The notes beneath the pieces are model-generated. The model ran no database searches, was not told the DNA's origin, and saw nothing but the letters and a program-made list of their open reading frames with translations. A DNA stretch of 64,000 bases. Source: Ecdyonurus torrentis (lineage: Eukaryota > Arthropoda > Insecta > Ephemeroptera > Heptageniidae). The position numbers and the translations under genes were made by a program. The stretch is from contig CASGGR010000034.1 of the NCBI GenBank assembly GCA_949318235.1, forward strand, positions 2,371,501-2,435,500, in the 5' to 3' direction. Positions within the stretch are counted from its first letter, which is position 1. Each line of letters begins with the position of its first letter. This document shows positions 33,634 through 48,700 of the stretch, in pieces.

Positions 33634-36600
33634 ATACGATTTTTGATTATATCTCCGAAGATAATAAAGCTACAGGTTTGCGGTTGGAACTAAAAAGTAG
33701 GACTAACAGACTTGCAAAGAAAACGTTATTACACCTTAATAGTTCCAATGCAAACTTTCGCAGTTATAGAAAATCTCAGTGCTTTCTCGTCGTACTTTTC
33801 AGACTGTGAATATGATTTTTGATGATATCTCTGAAACTAATAAAGCTACAGGCTTGCGGTTTAAACTTAAATGTAGGACTAACAGACTTGCAAAGAAAAG
33901 GTTCCTACACCCTAATCGCTCCAATGCAAACTTTCGCAGTTATAGAGAATCTCAGTGCTTTCTCATCGTACTTTTTAGACTGTGAATACGATTATTGATG
34001 ATATCTCCGACACTATTAAAGCTACAGGCTTGCGGTGTGAACTTAAATGTAGATGTAACTGACTTGCAAAGAAAAGGTTTTTACATCTTAATCGCTACAA
34101 TGCAAACTTTTGCAGTTATAGAGAATCTCAGTGCTTTCTCATCGTTCTTTTTAGACTGTGAATACGATTTTTGATTATATCTCCGAAGCTAAAAAAGCTA
34201 CAGGCTTGCGGTTTGAACTAAAATGTAGGACTAACAGACTTGCAAAGAAAAGGTTATTACACCTTATTCGCTCCAATGCAAACTTTCGCAGTTATAGAGA
34301 ATCTCTGTGCTTTCTCATCGTTCTTTTTAGACTGTGAATACGATTTTTGATAATATCTCCGAAGCTAATAAAGCTACAGGCTTGCGGTTTGAACTAAATG
34401 GTAGGACTAACAGACTTGCAAGAAAAGGTTATTACACCTTAAACGCTTCAATGCAAACGTTCGCAGTTATAGAGAAACTCAGTGCTTTCTCAACGTAGTT
34501 TTCAAACTAAGAATACGATTTTTTATGATATCTTTGAAACTAATAAAGCTACAGGCATGCGGTTTGAACTGAAATGAAGGACTAACAGACTTGCAAAGAA
34601 AAGGTTATTACACCTTAATCGCTTCAATACACTTTCGCAGGTATAGAATATCTCAGTGCTTTCTCGTCGTAATTTTTAGACTACGAATAAGATTTTTGAT
34701 GATATCTCCGAAACTAATAAAGCTACAGGCTTGCGGTTTGAACTTAAATATAGGACTAACAGACTTGCAAAGAAATTGTTATTACACCTGAATAGCTGCA
34801 TTGCAAACTTTCGCAGTTATTAGAGAATCTCAGTGCTTTCTCATCGTAGTTTTTAGACTGTGAATACGATTATTGATGATATCTCTGAAACTAATAAAGC
34901 TACAGGCTTGTGGTTGGAACTAATATGTAGGACTAACAGACTTGCAAAGAAAAGGTTTTTACACCTTATTCGCTCCAATTCAAACTTTCGCAGTTATAGA
35001 GAATCTCAGTGCTTTCTCATCGTTCTTTTTAGACTGTGAATATGATTTTTGATTATATCTCCGAAGCTAATAAAGCTACAGGCTTGCGGTTGGAACTAAA
35101 ATGTAGGACAAACAGACTTGCAAAGAAAAGGTTATTACACCTTATTCGCTCCAATGCAAACTTTCGCAGTTTTAGAGAATCTCAGTGCTTTCTCATCGTT
35201 CTTTTTAGACTGTGAATACGATTTTTGATTATATCTCCGAAGCTAATAAAGCTACAGGCTTGCGGTTTGAACTAAAATTTAGGAATAACAGACTTGCAAA
35301 GAAAAGGTTCCTACACCTTAATCGCTCCAATGCAAACTTTCGCAGTTATAGAGAATCTCAGTGATTTCTCATCGTACTTTTTAGACTGTGAATACGATCA
35401 TGATGATATCTCCAACACTATTAAAGCTAAAGGCTTGCGGTGTGAATTTAAATGTAGGAGTAACTGACTTGCAAAGAAAAGGTTATTACATCTTAATCGC
35501 TACAATGCAAACTTTCGCAGTTATAGAGAATCTCAGTGCTTTCTCATCGTTCTTTTTAGACTGTGAATACGATTTTTGATTATATCTCCGAAGATAATAA
35601 AGCTACAGGTTTGCGGTTTGAACTAAAAAGTAGGACTAACAGACTTGCAAAGAAAACATTATTACACCTTAATAGTTCCAATGCAAACTTTCGCAGTTAT
35701 AGAAAATCTCAGTGCTTTCTCGTCGTACTTTTCAGACTGTGAATACGATTTTTGTAGATATCTCCGAAATTATTAAAGCTACAGGCTTGCGGTTTAAACA
35801 TAAATGTAGGACTAACAGACTTGCAAAGAAAAGGTTCCTACACCCTAATCGCTCCAATGCAAACTTTCGCAGTTATAGAGAATCTCAGTGCTTTCTCATC
35901 GTACTTTTTAGACTGCAAATATGATTTTTGTAGATATCTCTAAAACTAATAAAGCTACAGGCTTGTGGTTGGAACTAATATGTAGGACTAACAGACTTGC
36001 AAAGAAAAGGTTATTACACCTTATTCGCTCCAATGCAAACTTTCGCAGTTTTAGAAAATCTCAGTGCTTTCTCATCGTTCTTTTTAGACTGTGAATACGA
36101 TTTTTGAAGATATCTCCGAAATTATTAAAGCTACAGGCTTGCGGTTTAAACTTAAATGTAGGACTAACAGACTTGCAAAGAAAAGGTTATTACACCTTAA
36201 TCGCTCCAATGCAAACTTTCGCAGTTATAGAGAATCTCAGTGCTTTCTCATCGTACTTTTTAGACTGTGAATACGATTATTAATGATATCTCCAACACTA
36301 TTAAAGCTAAAGGCTTGCGGTGTGAATTTAAATGTAGGAGTAACTGACTTGCAAAGAAAAGGTTATTACATCTTAATCGCTACAATGCAAACTTTCGCAG
36401 TTATAGAGAATCTCAGTGCTTTCTCATCGTACTTTTTAGACTGCAAATATGATTTTTGATGATATCTCTGAAACTAATAAAGCTACAGGCTTGTGGTTGG
36501 AACTAATATGTAGGACTAACAGACTTGCAAAGAAAAGGTTGTTACACCTTATTCGCTCCAATTCAAACTTTCGCAGTTATAGAGAATCTCAGTGCTTTCT

Positions 36601-39397
36601 CATCGTTCTTTTTAGACTGTGAATACGATTTTTGATTATATCTCCGAAGCTAATAAAGCTACAGGCTTGCGGTTGGAACTAAAATGTAGGACAAACAGAC
36701 TTGCAAAGAAAAGGTTATTACACCTTATTCGCTCCAATGCAAACTTTCGCAGTTTTAGAGAATCTCAGTGCTTTTTCATCGTTCTTTTTAGACTGTGAAT
36801 ACGATTTTTGATTATATCTCCGAAGCTAATAAAGCTACAGGCTTGCGGTTTGAACTAAAATTTAGGAATAACAGACTTGCAAAGAAAACGTGATTACACC
36901 TTAATAGCTCCAATGCAAACTTTCGCAGTTATGGAAAATCTCAGTGCTTTCTCGTCGTACTTTTCAGACTGTGAATACGATTTTTGAAGATATCTCCGAA
37001 ATTATTAAAGCTACAGGCTTGCGGTTTAAACTTCAATGTGGGACTAACAGACTTGCAAAGAAAAGGTTCCTACACCTTAATCGCTCCAATGCAAACTTTC
37101 GCAGTTATAGAGAATCTCAGTGCTTTCTCATCGTACTTTTTAGACTGTGAATACGATTATTGATGATATCTCCAACACTATTAAAGCTAAAGGCTTGCGG
37201 TGTGAATTTAAAAGTAGGAGTAACTGACTTGCAAAGAAAAGGTTATTACATCTTAATCGCTACAATGCAAACTTTCGCAGTTATAGAGAATCTCAGTGCT
37301 TTCTCATCGTACTTTTAAGACTGCAAATATGATTTTTGATGATATCTCTGAAACTAATAAAGCTACAGGCTTGTGGTTGGAACTAATATGTAGGACTAAC
37401 AGATTTGCAAAGAAAAGGTTTTTACACCTTATTCGCTCCAATTCAAACTTTCGCAGTTATAGAGAATCTCATTGCTTTCTCATCGTTCTTTTTAGACTGT
37501 GAATACGATTTTTGATTATATCTCCGAAGATAATAAAGCTACAGGTTTGCGGTTGGAACTAAAAAGTAGGACTAACAGACTTGCAAAGAAAACGTTATTA
37601 CACCTTAATAGTTCCAATGCAAACTTTTGCAGTTATAGAAAATCTCAGTGCTTTCTCGTCGTACTTTTCAGACTGTGAATACGATTTTTGATGATATCTC
37701 TGAAACTAATAAAGCTACAGGCTTGCGGTTTAAACTTAAATGTAGGACTAACAGACTTGCAAAGAAAAGGTTCCTACACCCTAATCGCTCCAATGCAAAC
37801 TTTCGCAGTTATAGAGAATCTCAGTGCTTTCTCATCGTACTTTTTAGACTGTGAATACGATTATTGATGATATCTCCGACACTATTAAAGCTACAGGCTT
37901 GCGGTGTGAACTTAAATGTAGATGTAACTGACTTGCAAAGAAAAGGTTTTTACATCTTAATCGCTACAATGCAAACTTTTGCAGTTATAGAGAATCTCAG
38001 TGCTTTCTCATCGTTCTTTTTAGACTGTGAATACGATTTTTGATTATATCTCCGAAGCTAAAAAAGCTACAGGCTTGCGGTTTGAACTAAAATGTAGGAC
38101 TAACAGACTTGCAAAGAAAAGGTTATTACACCTTATTCGCTCCAATGCAAACTTTCGCAGTTATAGAGAATCTCTGTGCTTTCTCATCGTTCTTTTTAGA
38201 CTGTGAATAGGATTTTTGATAATATCTCCGAAGCTAATAAAGCTACAGGCTTGCGGTTTGAACTAAATGGTAGGACTAACAGACTTGCAAGAAAAGGTTA
38301 TTACACCTTAAACGCTTCAATGCAAACGTTCGCAGTTATAGAGAAACTCAGTGCTTTCTCAACGTAGTTTTCAAACTAAGAATACGATTTTTTATGATAT
38401 CTTTGAAACTAATAAAGCTACAGGCATGCGGTTTGAACTGAAATGAAGGACTAACAGACTTGCAAAGAAAAGGTTATTACACCTTAATCGCTTCAATACA
38501 CTTTCGCAGGTATAGAATATCTCAGTGCTTTCTCGTCGTAATTTTTAGACTACGAATAAGATTTTTGATGATATCTCCGAAACTAATAAAGCTACAGGCT
38601 TGCGGTTTGAACTTAAATATAGGACTAACAGACTTGCAAAGAAATTGTTATTACACCTGAATCGCTGCATTGCAAACTTTCGCAGTTATTAGAGAATCTC
38701 AGTGCTTTCTCATCGTAGTTTTTAGACTGTGAATACGATTATTGATGATATCTCTGAAACTAATAAAGCTAGAGGCTTGTGGTTGGAACTAATATGTAGG
38801 ACTAACAGACTTGCAAAGAAAAGGTTTTTACACCTTATTCGCTCCAATTCAAACTTTCGCAGTTATAGAGAATCTCAGTGCTTTCTCATCGTTCTTTTTA
38901 GACTGTGAATATGATTTTTGATTATGTCTCCGAAGCTAATAAAGCTACAGGCTTGCGGTTGGAACTAAAATGTAGGACAAACAGACTTGCAAAGAAAAGG
39001 TTATTACACCTTATTCGCTCCAATGCAAACTTTCGCAGTTTTAGAGAATCTCAGTGCTTTCTCATCGTTCTTTTTAGACTGTGAATACGATTTTTGATTA
39101 TATCTCCGAAGCTAATAAAGCTACAGGCTTGCGGTTTGAACTAAAATTTAGGAATAACAGACTTGCAAAGAAAAGGTTCCTACACCTTAATCGCTCCAAT
39201 GCAAACTTTCGCATTTATAGAGAATCTCAGTGATTTCTCATCGTACTTTTTAGACTGTGAATACGATCATGATGATATCTCCAACACTATTAAAGCTAAA
39301 GGCTTGCGGTGTGAATTTAAATGTAGGAGTAACTGACTTGCAAAGAAAAGGTTATTACATCTTAATCGCTACAATGCAAACTTTCGCAGTTATAGAG
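31660..39397 (+). repeat. 3,869-bp (22-mer) tandem duplication
   Basis: Monomer types at 31,843, 33,075, 33,427, 33,779, 34,591 and 35,388 recur at 35,712, 36,944, 37,296, 37,648, 38,460 and 39,257, always 3,869 bases later (22 x 176 minus 3). Shared private variants include CAGATTTGCAAAG with CTCATTGCTTTC, and CGATCATGATGATATC. Half a monomer near 35,918-36,020 in the second copy is replaced by the type found near 30,990-31,110. Confidence 0.88.
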
Positions 39398-40546
39398 AAT
39401 CTCAGTGCTTTCTCATCGTTCTTTTTAGACTGTGAATACGATTTTTGATTATATCTCCGAAGCTAAAAAGCTACAGGCTTGCGGTTTGAACTAAAATATA
39501 GGACTAACAGACTTGCAAAGAAAAGGTTATTACAACTTATTCGCTCCAATGCAAACTTTCGCAGTTATAGAGAATCTCTGTGCTTTCTAATCGTTCTTTT
39601 TAGACTGTGAATACGATTTTTGATAATATCTCCGAAGCTAATAAAGCTACAGGCTTGCGGTTTGAACTAATATGTAGGACTAACAGTTTTGCAAAGAAAA
39701 GGTTTTTACACCTTATTCGCTCCAATTCAAACTTTCGCAGTTATAGAGAATCTCAGTGCTTTCTCATCGTTCTTTTTAGACTATGAATACGATTTTTGAT
39801 TATATCTCCGAAGCTAATAAAGCTACAGGCTTGCGGTTCGAACTAAAATGTAGGACAAACAGACTTGCAAAGAAAAGGTTATTACACCTTATTCGCTCCA
39901 ATGCAAACTTTCGCAGTTTTAGAGAATCTCAGTGCTTTCTCATCGTTCTTTTTAGACTGTGAATACGATTTTTGATTATATCTCCGAAGCTAATAAAGCT
40001 ACAGGCTTGCGGTTTGAACTAAAATTTAGGAATAACAGACTTGCAAAGAAAAGGTTCCTACACCTTAATCGCTCCAATGCAAACTTTCGCATTTATAGAG
40101 AATCTCAGTGATTTCTCATCGTACTTTTTAGACTGTGAATACGATCATGATGATATCTCCAACACTATTAAAGCTAAAGGCTTGCGGTGTGAATTTAAAT
40201 GTAGGAGTAACTGACTTGCAAAGAAAAGGTTATTACATCTTAATCGCTACAATGCAAACTTTCGCAGTTATAGAGAATCTCAGTGCTTTCTCATCGTTCT
40301 TTTTAGACTGTGAATACGATTTTTGATTATATCTCCGAAGCTAAAAAGCTACAGGCTTGCGGTTTGAACTAAAATGTAGGACTAACAGACTTGCAAAGAA
40401 AAGGATATTACACCTTATTCGCTCCAATGCAAACTTTCGCAGTTATACAGAATCTCTGTGCTTTCTAATCGTTCTTTTTAGACTGTGAATACGATTTTTG
40501 ATAATATCTCCGAAGCTAATAAAGCTACAGGCTTGCGGTTTGAACT
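38791..40546 (+). repeat. 878-bp (5-mer) tandem duplication
   Basis: Two adjacent five-monomer blocks repeat at offset 878, shown by CGATCATGATGATATC at about 39,265 and 40,143 and by GAAGCTAAAAAGCTAC near 39,460 and 40,338. Confidence 0.8.
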
Positions 40547-41865
40547 AAATGGTAGGACTAACAGACTTGCAAAGAAAAGGTTATTACACATTAATCGCTT
40601 CAATGCAAACGTTCGCAGTTATAGAGAAACTCAGTGCTTTCTCAACGTAGTTTTCAGACTATGAATACGATTTTTGATGATATCTTTGAAACTAATAAAG
40701 CTACAGGCAAGCGGTTTGAACTGAAATGAAGGACTAACAGACTTGCAAAGAAAAGGTTTTTACACCTTAATCGCTCCAATGCAAACTTTCGCAGGTATAG
40801 AAAATCTCAGTGCTTTCTCATCGTACTTTTAAGACTGCAAATATGATTTTTGATGATATCTCTGAAACTAATTAAGCTACAGGCTTGTGGTTGGAACTAA
40901 TATGTAGGACTAACAGACTTGCAAAGAAAAGGTTTTTACACCTTATTCGCTCCAATTCAAACTTTCGCAGTTATAGAGAATCTCAGTGCTTTCTCATCGT
41001 TCTTTTTAGACTGTGAATACGATTATTGATGATATCTCCGACACTATTAAAGCTACAGGCTTGCGGTGTGAACTTAAATGTAGGAGTAACTGACTTGCAA
41101 AGAAAAGGTTATTACACCTTATTCGCTCCAATGCAAACTTTCGCAGTTTTAGAAAATCTCAGTGCTTTCTCATCGTTCTTTTTAGACTGTAAATACGATT
41201 TTTGATTATATCTCCGAAGCTAAAAAAGCTACAGGCTTGCGGTTTAAACTTAAATGTAGGACTAACAGACTTGCAAAGAAAAGGTTATTACACCTTAATC
41301 GCTCCAATGCAAACTTTCGCAGTTATAGAGAATCTCAGTGCTTTCTCATCGTACTTTTTAGACTGTGAATACGATTATTAATGATATCTCCAACACTATT
41401 AAAGCTAAAGGCTTGCGGTGTGAATTTAAATGTAGGAGTAACTGACTTGCAAAGAAAAGGTTATTACATCTTAATGGCTACAATGCAAACTTTCGCAGTT
41501 ATAAAGAATCTCAGTGCTTTCTCATCGTACTTTTTAGACTGCAAATATGATTTTTGATGATATCTCTGAAACTAATAAAGCTACAGGCTTGTGGTTGGAA
41601 CTAATATGTAGGACTAACAGACTTGCAAAGAAAAGGTTTTTACACCTTATTCGCTCCAATTCAAACTTTCGCAGTTATAGAGAATCTCAGTGCTTTCTCA
41701 TCGTTCTTTTTAGACTGTGAATACGATTTTTGATTATATCTCCGAAGCTAATAAAGCTACAGGCTTGCGGTTGGAACTAAAATGTAGGACAAACAGACTT
41801 GCAAAGAAAATGTTATTACACCTTATTCGCTCCAATGCAAACTTTCGCAGTTATAGAGAATCTCA

Positions 41866-44800
41866 GTGCTTTCTCATCGTACTTTTAAGACTGCAAATAT
41901 GATTTTTGATGATATCTCTGAAACTAATAAAGCTACAGGCTTGTGGTTGGAACTAATATGTAGGACTAACAGACTTGCAAAGAAAAGGTTATTACACCTT
42001 ATTCGCTCCAATGCAAACTTTCGCAGTTATAGGGAATTTCAGTGCTTTCTCATCGTTCTTTTTAGACTGTGAATACGATTTTTGATTATATCTCCGAAGC
42101 TAAAAAAGCTACAGGCTTGCGGTTTGTACTAAAATGTAGGACTAACAGACTTGCAAAGAAAAGGTTATGACACCTTGTTTGCTCCAATGCAAACTTTCGC
42201 AGTTATAGAGAATCTCTGTGCTTTCTCATCGTTCTTTTAAGACTGTGAATACGATTTTTGATAATATCTCCGAAGCTAATAAAGCTACAGGCTTGCGGTT
42301 TGAACTAAATGGTAGGACTAACAGACTTGCAAAGAAAACGTTATTACACCTTAATCGCTTCAATGCAAACGTTCGCAGTTATAGAGAAACTCAGTGCTTT
42401 CTCAACGTAGTTTTCAGAATAAGAATACGATTTTTGATGATATCTTTGAAACTAATAAAGCTACAGGCATGCATTTTGAACTGAAATGAAGGACTAACAG
42501 ACTTGCAAAGAAAAGGTTATTACACCTTAATTGCTTCAATACACTTTCGCAGGTATAGAATATCTCAGTGCTTTCTCGTCGTAATTTTTAGACTACGAAT
42601 AAGATTTTTGATGATATCTCCGAAACTAATAAAGCTACAGGCTTGCGGTTTGAACTTAAATATAGGACTAACAGACTTGCAAAGAAATTGTTATTACACC
42701 TGAATCGCTGCATTGCAAACTTTCGCAGTTATTAGAGAATCTCAGTGCTTTCTCATCGTAGTTTTTAGACTGTGAATACGATTATTGATGATATCTCTGA
42801 AACTAATAAAGCTACAGGCTTGTGGTTGGAACTAATATGTAGGACTAACAGACTTGCAAAGAAAAGGTTTTTACACCTTATTCGCTTCAATGCAAACTTT
42901 CGCAGGTATAGAATATCTCAGTGCTTTCTCGTCGTAATTTTTAGACTACGAATAAGATTTTTGATGATATCTCCGAAACTAATAAAGCTACAGGCTTGCG
43001 GTTTGAACTAAAATATAGGACGAACAGACTTGCAAAGAAATTGTTATTACACCTGAATCGCTGCATTGCAAACTTTCGCAGTTATTAGAGAATCTCAGTG
43101 CTTTCTCATCGTAGTTTTTAGACTGTGAATACGATTATTGATGATATCTCCAACACTATTAAAGCTAAAGGCTTGCGGTGTGAATTTAAATGTAGGAGTA
43201 ACTGACTTGCAAAGAAAAGGTTATTACATCTTAATCGCTACCATGCAAACTTTCGCAGTTATAGAGAATCTCAGTGCTTTCTCATCGTACTTTTTAGACT
43301 GCAAATATGATTTTTGTAGATATCTCTAAAACTAATAAAGCTACAGGCTTGTGGTTGGAACTAATATGTAGGACTAACAGACTTGCAAAGAAAAGGTTAT
43401 TACACCTTATTCGCTCCAATGCAAACTTTCGCAGTTTTAGAGAATCTCAGTGCTTTCTCATCGTTCTTTTTAGACTGTGAATACGATTTTTGAAGATATC
43501 TCCGAAATTATTAAAGCTACAGGCTTGCGGTTTAAACTTAAATGTAGGACTAACAGACTTGCAAAGAAAAGGTTACTACACCTTAATCGCTCCAATGCAA
43601 ACTTTCGCAGTTATAGAGAATCTCAGTGCTTTCTCATCGTACTTTTTAGACTGTGAATACGATTATTAATGATATCTCCAACACTATTAAAGCTAAAGGC
43701 TTGCGGTGTGAATTTAAATGTAGGAGTAACTGACTTGCAAAGAAAAGGTTATTACATCTTAATCGCTACAATGCAAACTTTCGCAGTTATAGAGAATCTC
43801 AGTGCTTTCTCATCGTACTTTTTAGACTGCAAATATGATTTTTGATGATATCTCTGAAACTAATAAAGCTACAGGCTTGTGGTTGGAACTAATATGTAGG
43901 ACTAACAGACTTGCAAAGAAAAGGTTTTTACACCTTATTCGCTCCAATTCAAACTTTCGCAGTTATAGAGAATCTCAGTGCTTTCTCATCGTTCTTTTTA
44001 GACTGTGAATACGATTTTTGATTATATCTCCGAAGATAATAAAGCTACAGGTTTGCGGTTTGAACTAAAAAGTAGGACTAACAGACTTGCAAAGAAAACA
44101 TTATTACACCTTAATAGTTCCAATGCAAACTTTCGCAGTTATAGAAAATCTCAGTGCTTTCTCGTCGTACTTTTCAGACTGTGAATACGATTTTTGTAGA
44201 TATCTCCGAAATTATTAAAGCTACAGGCTTGCGGTTTAAACATAAATGTAGGACTAACAGACTTGCAAAGAAAAGGTTCCTACACCCTAATCGCTCCAAT
44301 GCAAACTTTCGCAGTTATAGAGAATCTCAGTGCTTTCTCATCGTACTTTTTAGACTGTGAATACGATTATTGATGATATCTCCGACACTATTAAAGCTAC
44401 AGGCTTGCGGTGTGAACTTAAATGTAGGAGTAACTGACTTGCAAAGAAAAGGTTATTACACCTTATTCGCTCCAATGCAAACTTTCGCAGTATTAGAAAA
44501 TCTCAGTGCTTTCTCATCGTTCTTTTTAGACTGTGAATACGATTTTTGAAGATATCTCCGAAATTATTAAAGCTACAGGCTTGCGGTTTAAACTTAAATG
44601 TAGGACTAACAGACTTGCAAAGAAAAGGTTATTACACCTTAATCGCTCCAATGCAAACTTTCGCAGTTATAGAGAATCTCAGTGCTTTCTCATCGTACTT
44701 TTTAGACTGTGAATACGATTATTAATAATATCTCCAACACTATTAAAGCTAAAGGCTTGCGGTGTGAATTTAAATGTAGGAGTAACTGACTTGCAAAGAA

Positions 44801-45385
44801 AAGGTTATTACATCTTAATCGCTACAATGCAAACTTTCGCAGTTATAGAGAATCTCAGTGCTTTCTCATCGTACTTTTTAGACTGCAAATATGATTTTTG
44901 ATGATATCTCTGAAACTAATAAAGCTACAGGCTTGTGGTTGGAACTAATATGTAGGACTAACAGACTTGCAAAGAAAAGGTTTTTACACCTTATTCGCTC
45001 CAATTCAAACTTTCGCAGTTATAGAGAATCTCAGTGCTTTCTCATCGTTCTTTTTAGACTGTGAATACGATTTTTGATTATATCTCCGAAGCTAATAAAG
45101 CTACAGGCTTGCGGTTGGAACTAAAATGTAGGACAAACAGACTTGCAAAGAAAAGGTTATTACACCTTATTCGCTCCAATGCAAACTTTCGCAGTTTTAG
45201 AGAATCTCAGTGCTTTTTCATCGTTCTTTTTAGACTGTGAATACGATTTTTGATTATATCTCCGAAGCTAATAAAGCTACAGGCTTGCGGTTTGAACTAA
45301 AATTTAGGAATAACAGACTTGCAAAGAAAACGTGATTACACCTTAATAGCTCCAATGCAAACTTTCGCAGTTATGGAAAATCTCA
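41866..45385 (+). repeat. Large satellite block S2
   Basis: The order of monomer types follows S1 from 29,906 to 33,074. Offset changes from 11,960 to 12,311 near 42.5-42.9 kb because S2 carries two extra monomers (351 bases) of the kind found at 34.6-34.9 kb. After 45,385 the sequence jumps to match 33,779 onward, missing four monomers (704 bases) of S1. Confidence 0.8.
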
Positions 45386-45731
45386 GTGCTTTCTCGTCGT
45401 ACTTTTCAGACTGTGAATACGATTTTTGATGATATCTCTGAAACTAATAAAGCTACAGGCTTGCGGTTTAAACTTAAATGTAGGACTAACAGACTTGCAA
45501 AGAAAAGGTTCCTACACCCTAATCGCTCCAATGCAAACTTTCGCAGTTATAGAGAATCTCAGTGCTTTCTCATCGTACTTTTTAGACTGTGAATACGATT
45601 ATTGATGATATCTCCGACACTATTAAAGCTACAGGCTTGCGGTGTGAACTTAAATGTAGATGTAACTGACTTGCAAAGAAAAGGTTTTTACATCTTAATC
45701 GCTACAATGCAAACTTTTGCAGTTATAGAGA

Positions 45732-48700
45732 ATCTCAGTGCTTTCTCATCGTTCTTTTTAGACTGTGAATACGATTTTTGATTATATCTCCGAAGCTAAA
45801 AAAGCTACAGGCTTGCGGTTTGAACTAAAATGTAGGACTAACAGACTTGCAAAGAAAAGGTTATTACACCTTATTCGCTCCAATGCAAACTTTCGCAGTT
45901 ATAGAGAATCTCTGTGCTTTCTCATCGTTCTTTTTAGACTGTGAATACGATTTTTGATAATATCTCCGAAGCTAATAAAGCTACAGGCTTGCGGTTTGAA
46001 CTAAATGGTAGGACTAACAGACTTGCAAAGAAAAGGTTATTACACCTTAAACGCTTCAATGCAAACGTTCGCAGTTATAGAGAAACTCAGTGCTTTCTCA
46101 ACGTAGTTTTCAAACTAAGAATACGATTTTTTATGATATCTTTGAAACTAATAAAGCTACAGGCATGCGGTTTGAACTGAAATGAAGGACTAACAGACTT
46201 GCAAAGAAAAGGTTATTACACCTTAATCGCTTCAATACACTTTCGCAGGTATAGAATATCTCAGTGCTTTCTCGTCGTAATTTTTAGACTACGAATAAGA
46301 TTTTTGATGATATCTCCGAAACTAATAAAGCTACAGGCTTGCGGTTTGAACTTAAATATAGGACTAACAGACTTGCAAAGAAATTGTTATTACACCTGAA
46401 TCGCTGCATTGCAAACTTTCGCAGTTATTAGAGAATCTCAGTGCTTTCTCATCGTAGTTTTTAGACTGTGAATACGATTATTGATGATATCTCTGAAACT
46501 AATAAAGCTACAGGCTTGTGGTTGGAACTAATATGTAGGACTAACAGACTTGCAAAGAAAAGGTTTTTACACCTTATTCGCTCCAATTCAAACTTTCGCA
46601 GTTATAGAGAATCTCAGTGCTTTCTCATCGTTCTTTTTAGACTGTGAATATGATTTTTGATTATATCTCCGAAGCTAATAAAGCTACAGGCTTGCGGTTG
46701 GAACTAAAATGTAGGACAAACAGACTTGCAAAGAAAAGGTTATTACACCTTATTCGCTCCAATGCAAACTTTCGCAGTTTTAGAGAATCTCAGTGCTTTC
46801 TCATCGTTCTTTTTAGACTGCGAATACGATTTTTGATTATATCTCCGAAGCTAATAAAGCTACAGGCTTGCGGTTTGAACTAAAATTTAGGAATAACAGA
46901 CTTGCAAAGAAAAGGTTCCTACACCTTAATCGCTCCAATGCAAACTTTCGCAGTTATAGAGAATCTCAGTGATTTCTCATCGTACTTTTTAGACTGTGAA
47001 TACGATCATGATGATATCTCCAACACTATTAAAGCTAAAGGCTTGCGGTGTGAATTTAAATGTAGGAGTAACTGACTTGCAAAGAAAAGGTTATTACATC
47101 TTAATCGCTACAATGCAAACTTTCGCAGTTATAGAGAATCTCAGTGCTTTCTCATCGTTCTTTTTAGACTGTGAATACGATTTTTGATTATATCTCCGAA
47201 GCTAAAAAGCTACAGGCTTGCGGTTTGAACTAAAATATAGGACTAACAGACTTGCAAAGAAAAGGTTATTACACCTTATTCGCTCCAATGCAAACTTTCG
47301 CAGTTATAGAGAATCTCTGTGCTTTCTAATCGTTCTTTTTAGACTGTGAATACGATTTTTGATAATATCTCCGAAGCTAATAAAGCTACAGGCTTGCGGT
47401 TTGAACTAAATGGTAGGACTAACAGACTTGCAAAGAAAAGGTTATTACACATTAATCGCTTCAATGCAAACGTTCGCAGTTATAGAGAATCTCAGTGCTT
47501 TCTCATCGTTCTTTTTAGACTGTGAATACGATTTTTGATTATATCTCTGAAGCTAAAAAAGCTACAGGCTTGCGGTTTGAACAAAAATGTAGGACTAACA
47601 GACTTGCAAAGAAAAGGTTATTACACCTTATTCGCTCCAATGCAAACTTTCGCAGTTATAGAGAATCTCTGTGCTTTCTCATCGTTCTTTTTAGACTGTG
47701 AATACGATTTTTGATAATATCTCCGAAGCTAATAAAGCTACAGGCTTGCGGTTTGAACTAAATGGTTGGACTAACAGACTTGCAAAGAAAAGGTTATTAC
47801 ACCTTAAACGCTTCAATGCAAACGTTCGCAGTTATAGAGAAACTCAGTGCTTTCTCAACGTAGTTTTCAAACTAAGAATACGATTTTTTATGATATCTTT
47901 GAAACTAATAAAGCTACAGGCATGCGGTTTGAACTGAAATGAAGGACTAACAGACTTGCAAAGAAAAGGTTATTACACCTTAATCGCTTCAATACACTTT
48001 CGCAGGTATAGAATATCTCAGTGCTTTCTCGTCGTAATTTTTAGACTACGAATAAGATTTTTGATGATATCTCCGAAACTAATAAAGCTACAGGCTTGCG
48101 GTTTGAACTTAAATATAGGACTAACAGACTTGCAAAGAAATTGTTATTACACCTGAATCGCTGCATTGCAAACTTTCGCAGTTATTAGAGAATCTCAGTG
48201 CTTTCTCATCGTAGTTTTTAGACTGTGAATACGATTATTGATGATATCTCTGAAACTAATAAAGCTACAGGCTTGTGGTTGGAACTAATATGTAGGACTA
48301 ACAGACTTGCAAAGAAAAGGTTCTTACACCTTATTCGCTCCAATTCAAACTTTCGCAGTTATAGAGAATCTCAGTGCTTTCTCATCGTTCTTTTTAGACT
48401 GTGAATACGATTTTTGATTATATCTCCGAAGCTAATAAAGCTACAGGCTTGCGGTTGGAACTAAAATGTAGGACAAACAGACTTGCAAAGAAAAGGTTAT
48501 TACACCTTATTCGCTCCAATGCAAACTTTCGCAGTTTTAGAGAATCTCAGTGCTTTCTCATCGTTCTTTTTAGACTGTGAATACGATTTTTGATTATATC
48601 TCCGAAGCTAATAAAGCTACAGGCTTGCGGTTTGAACTAAAATTTAGGAATAACAGACTTGCAAAGAAAAGGTTCCTACACCTTAATCGCTCCAATGCAA

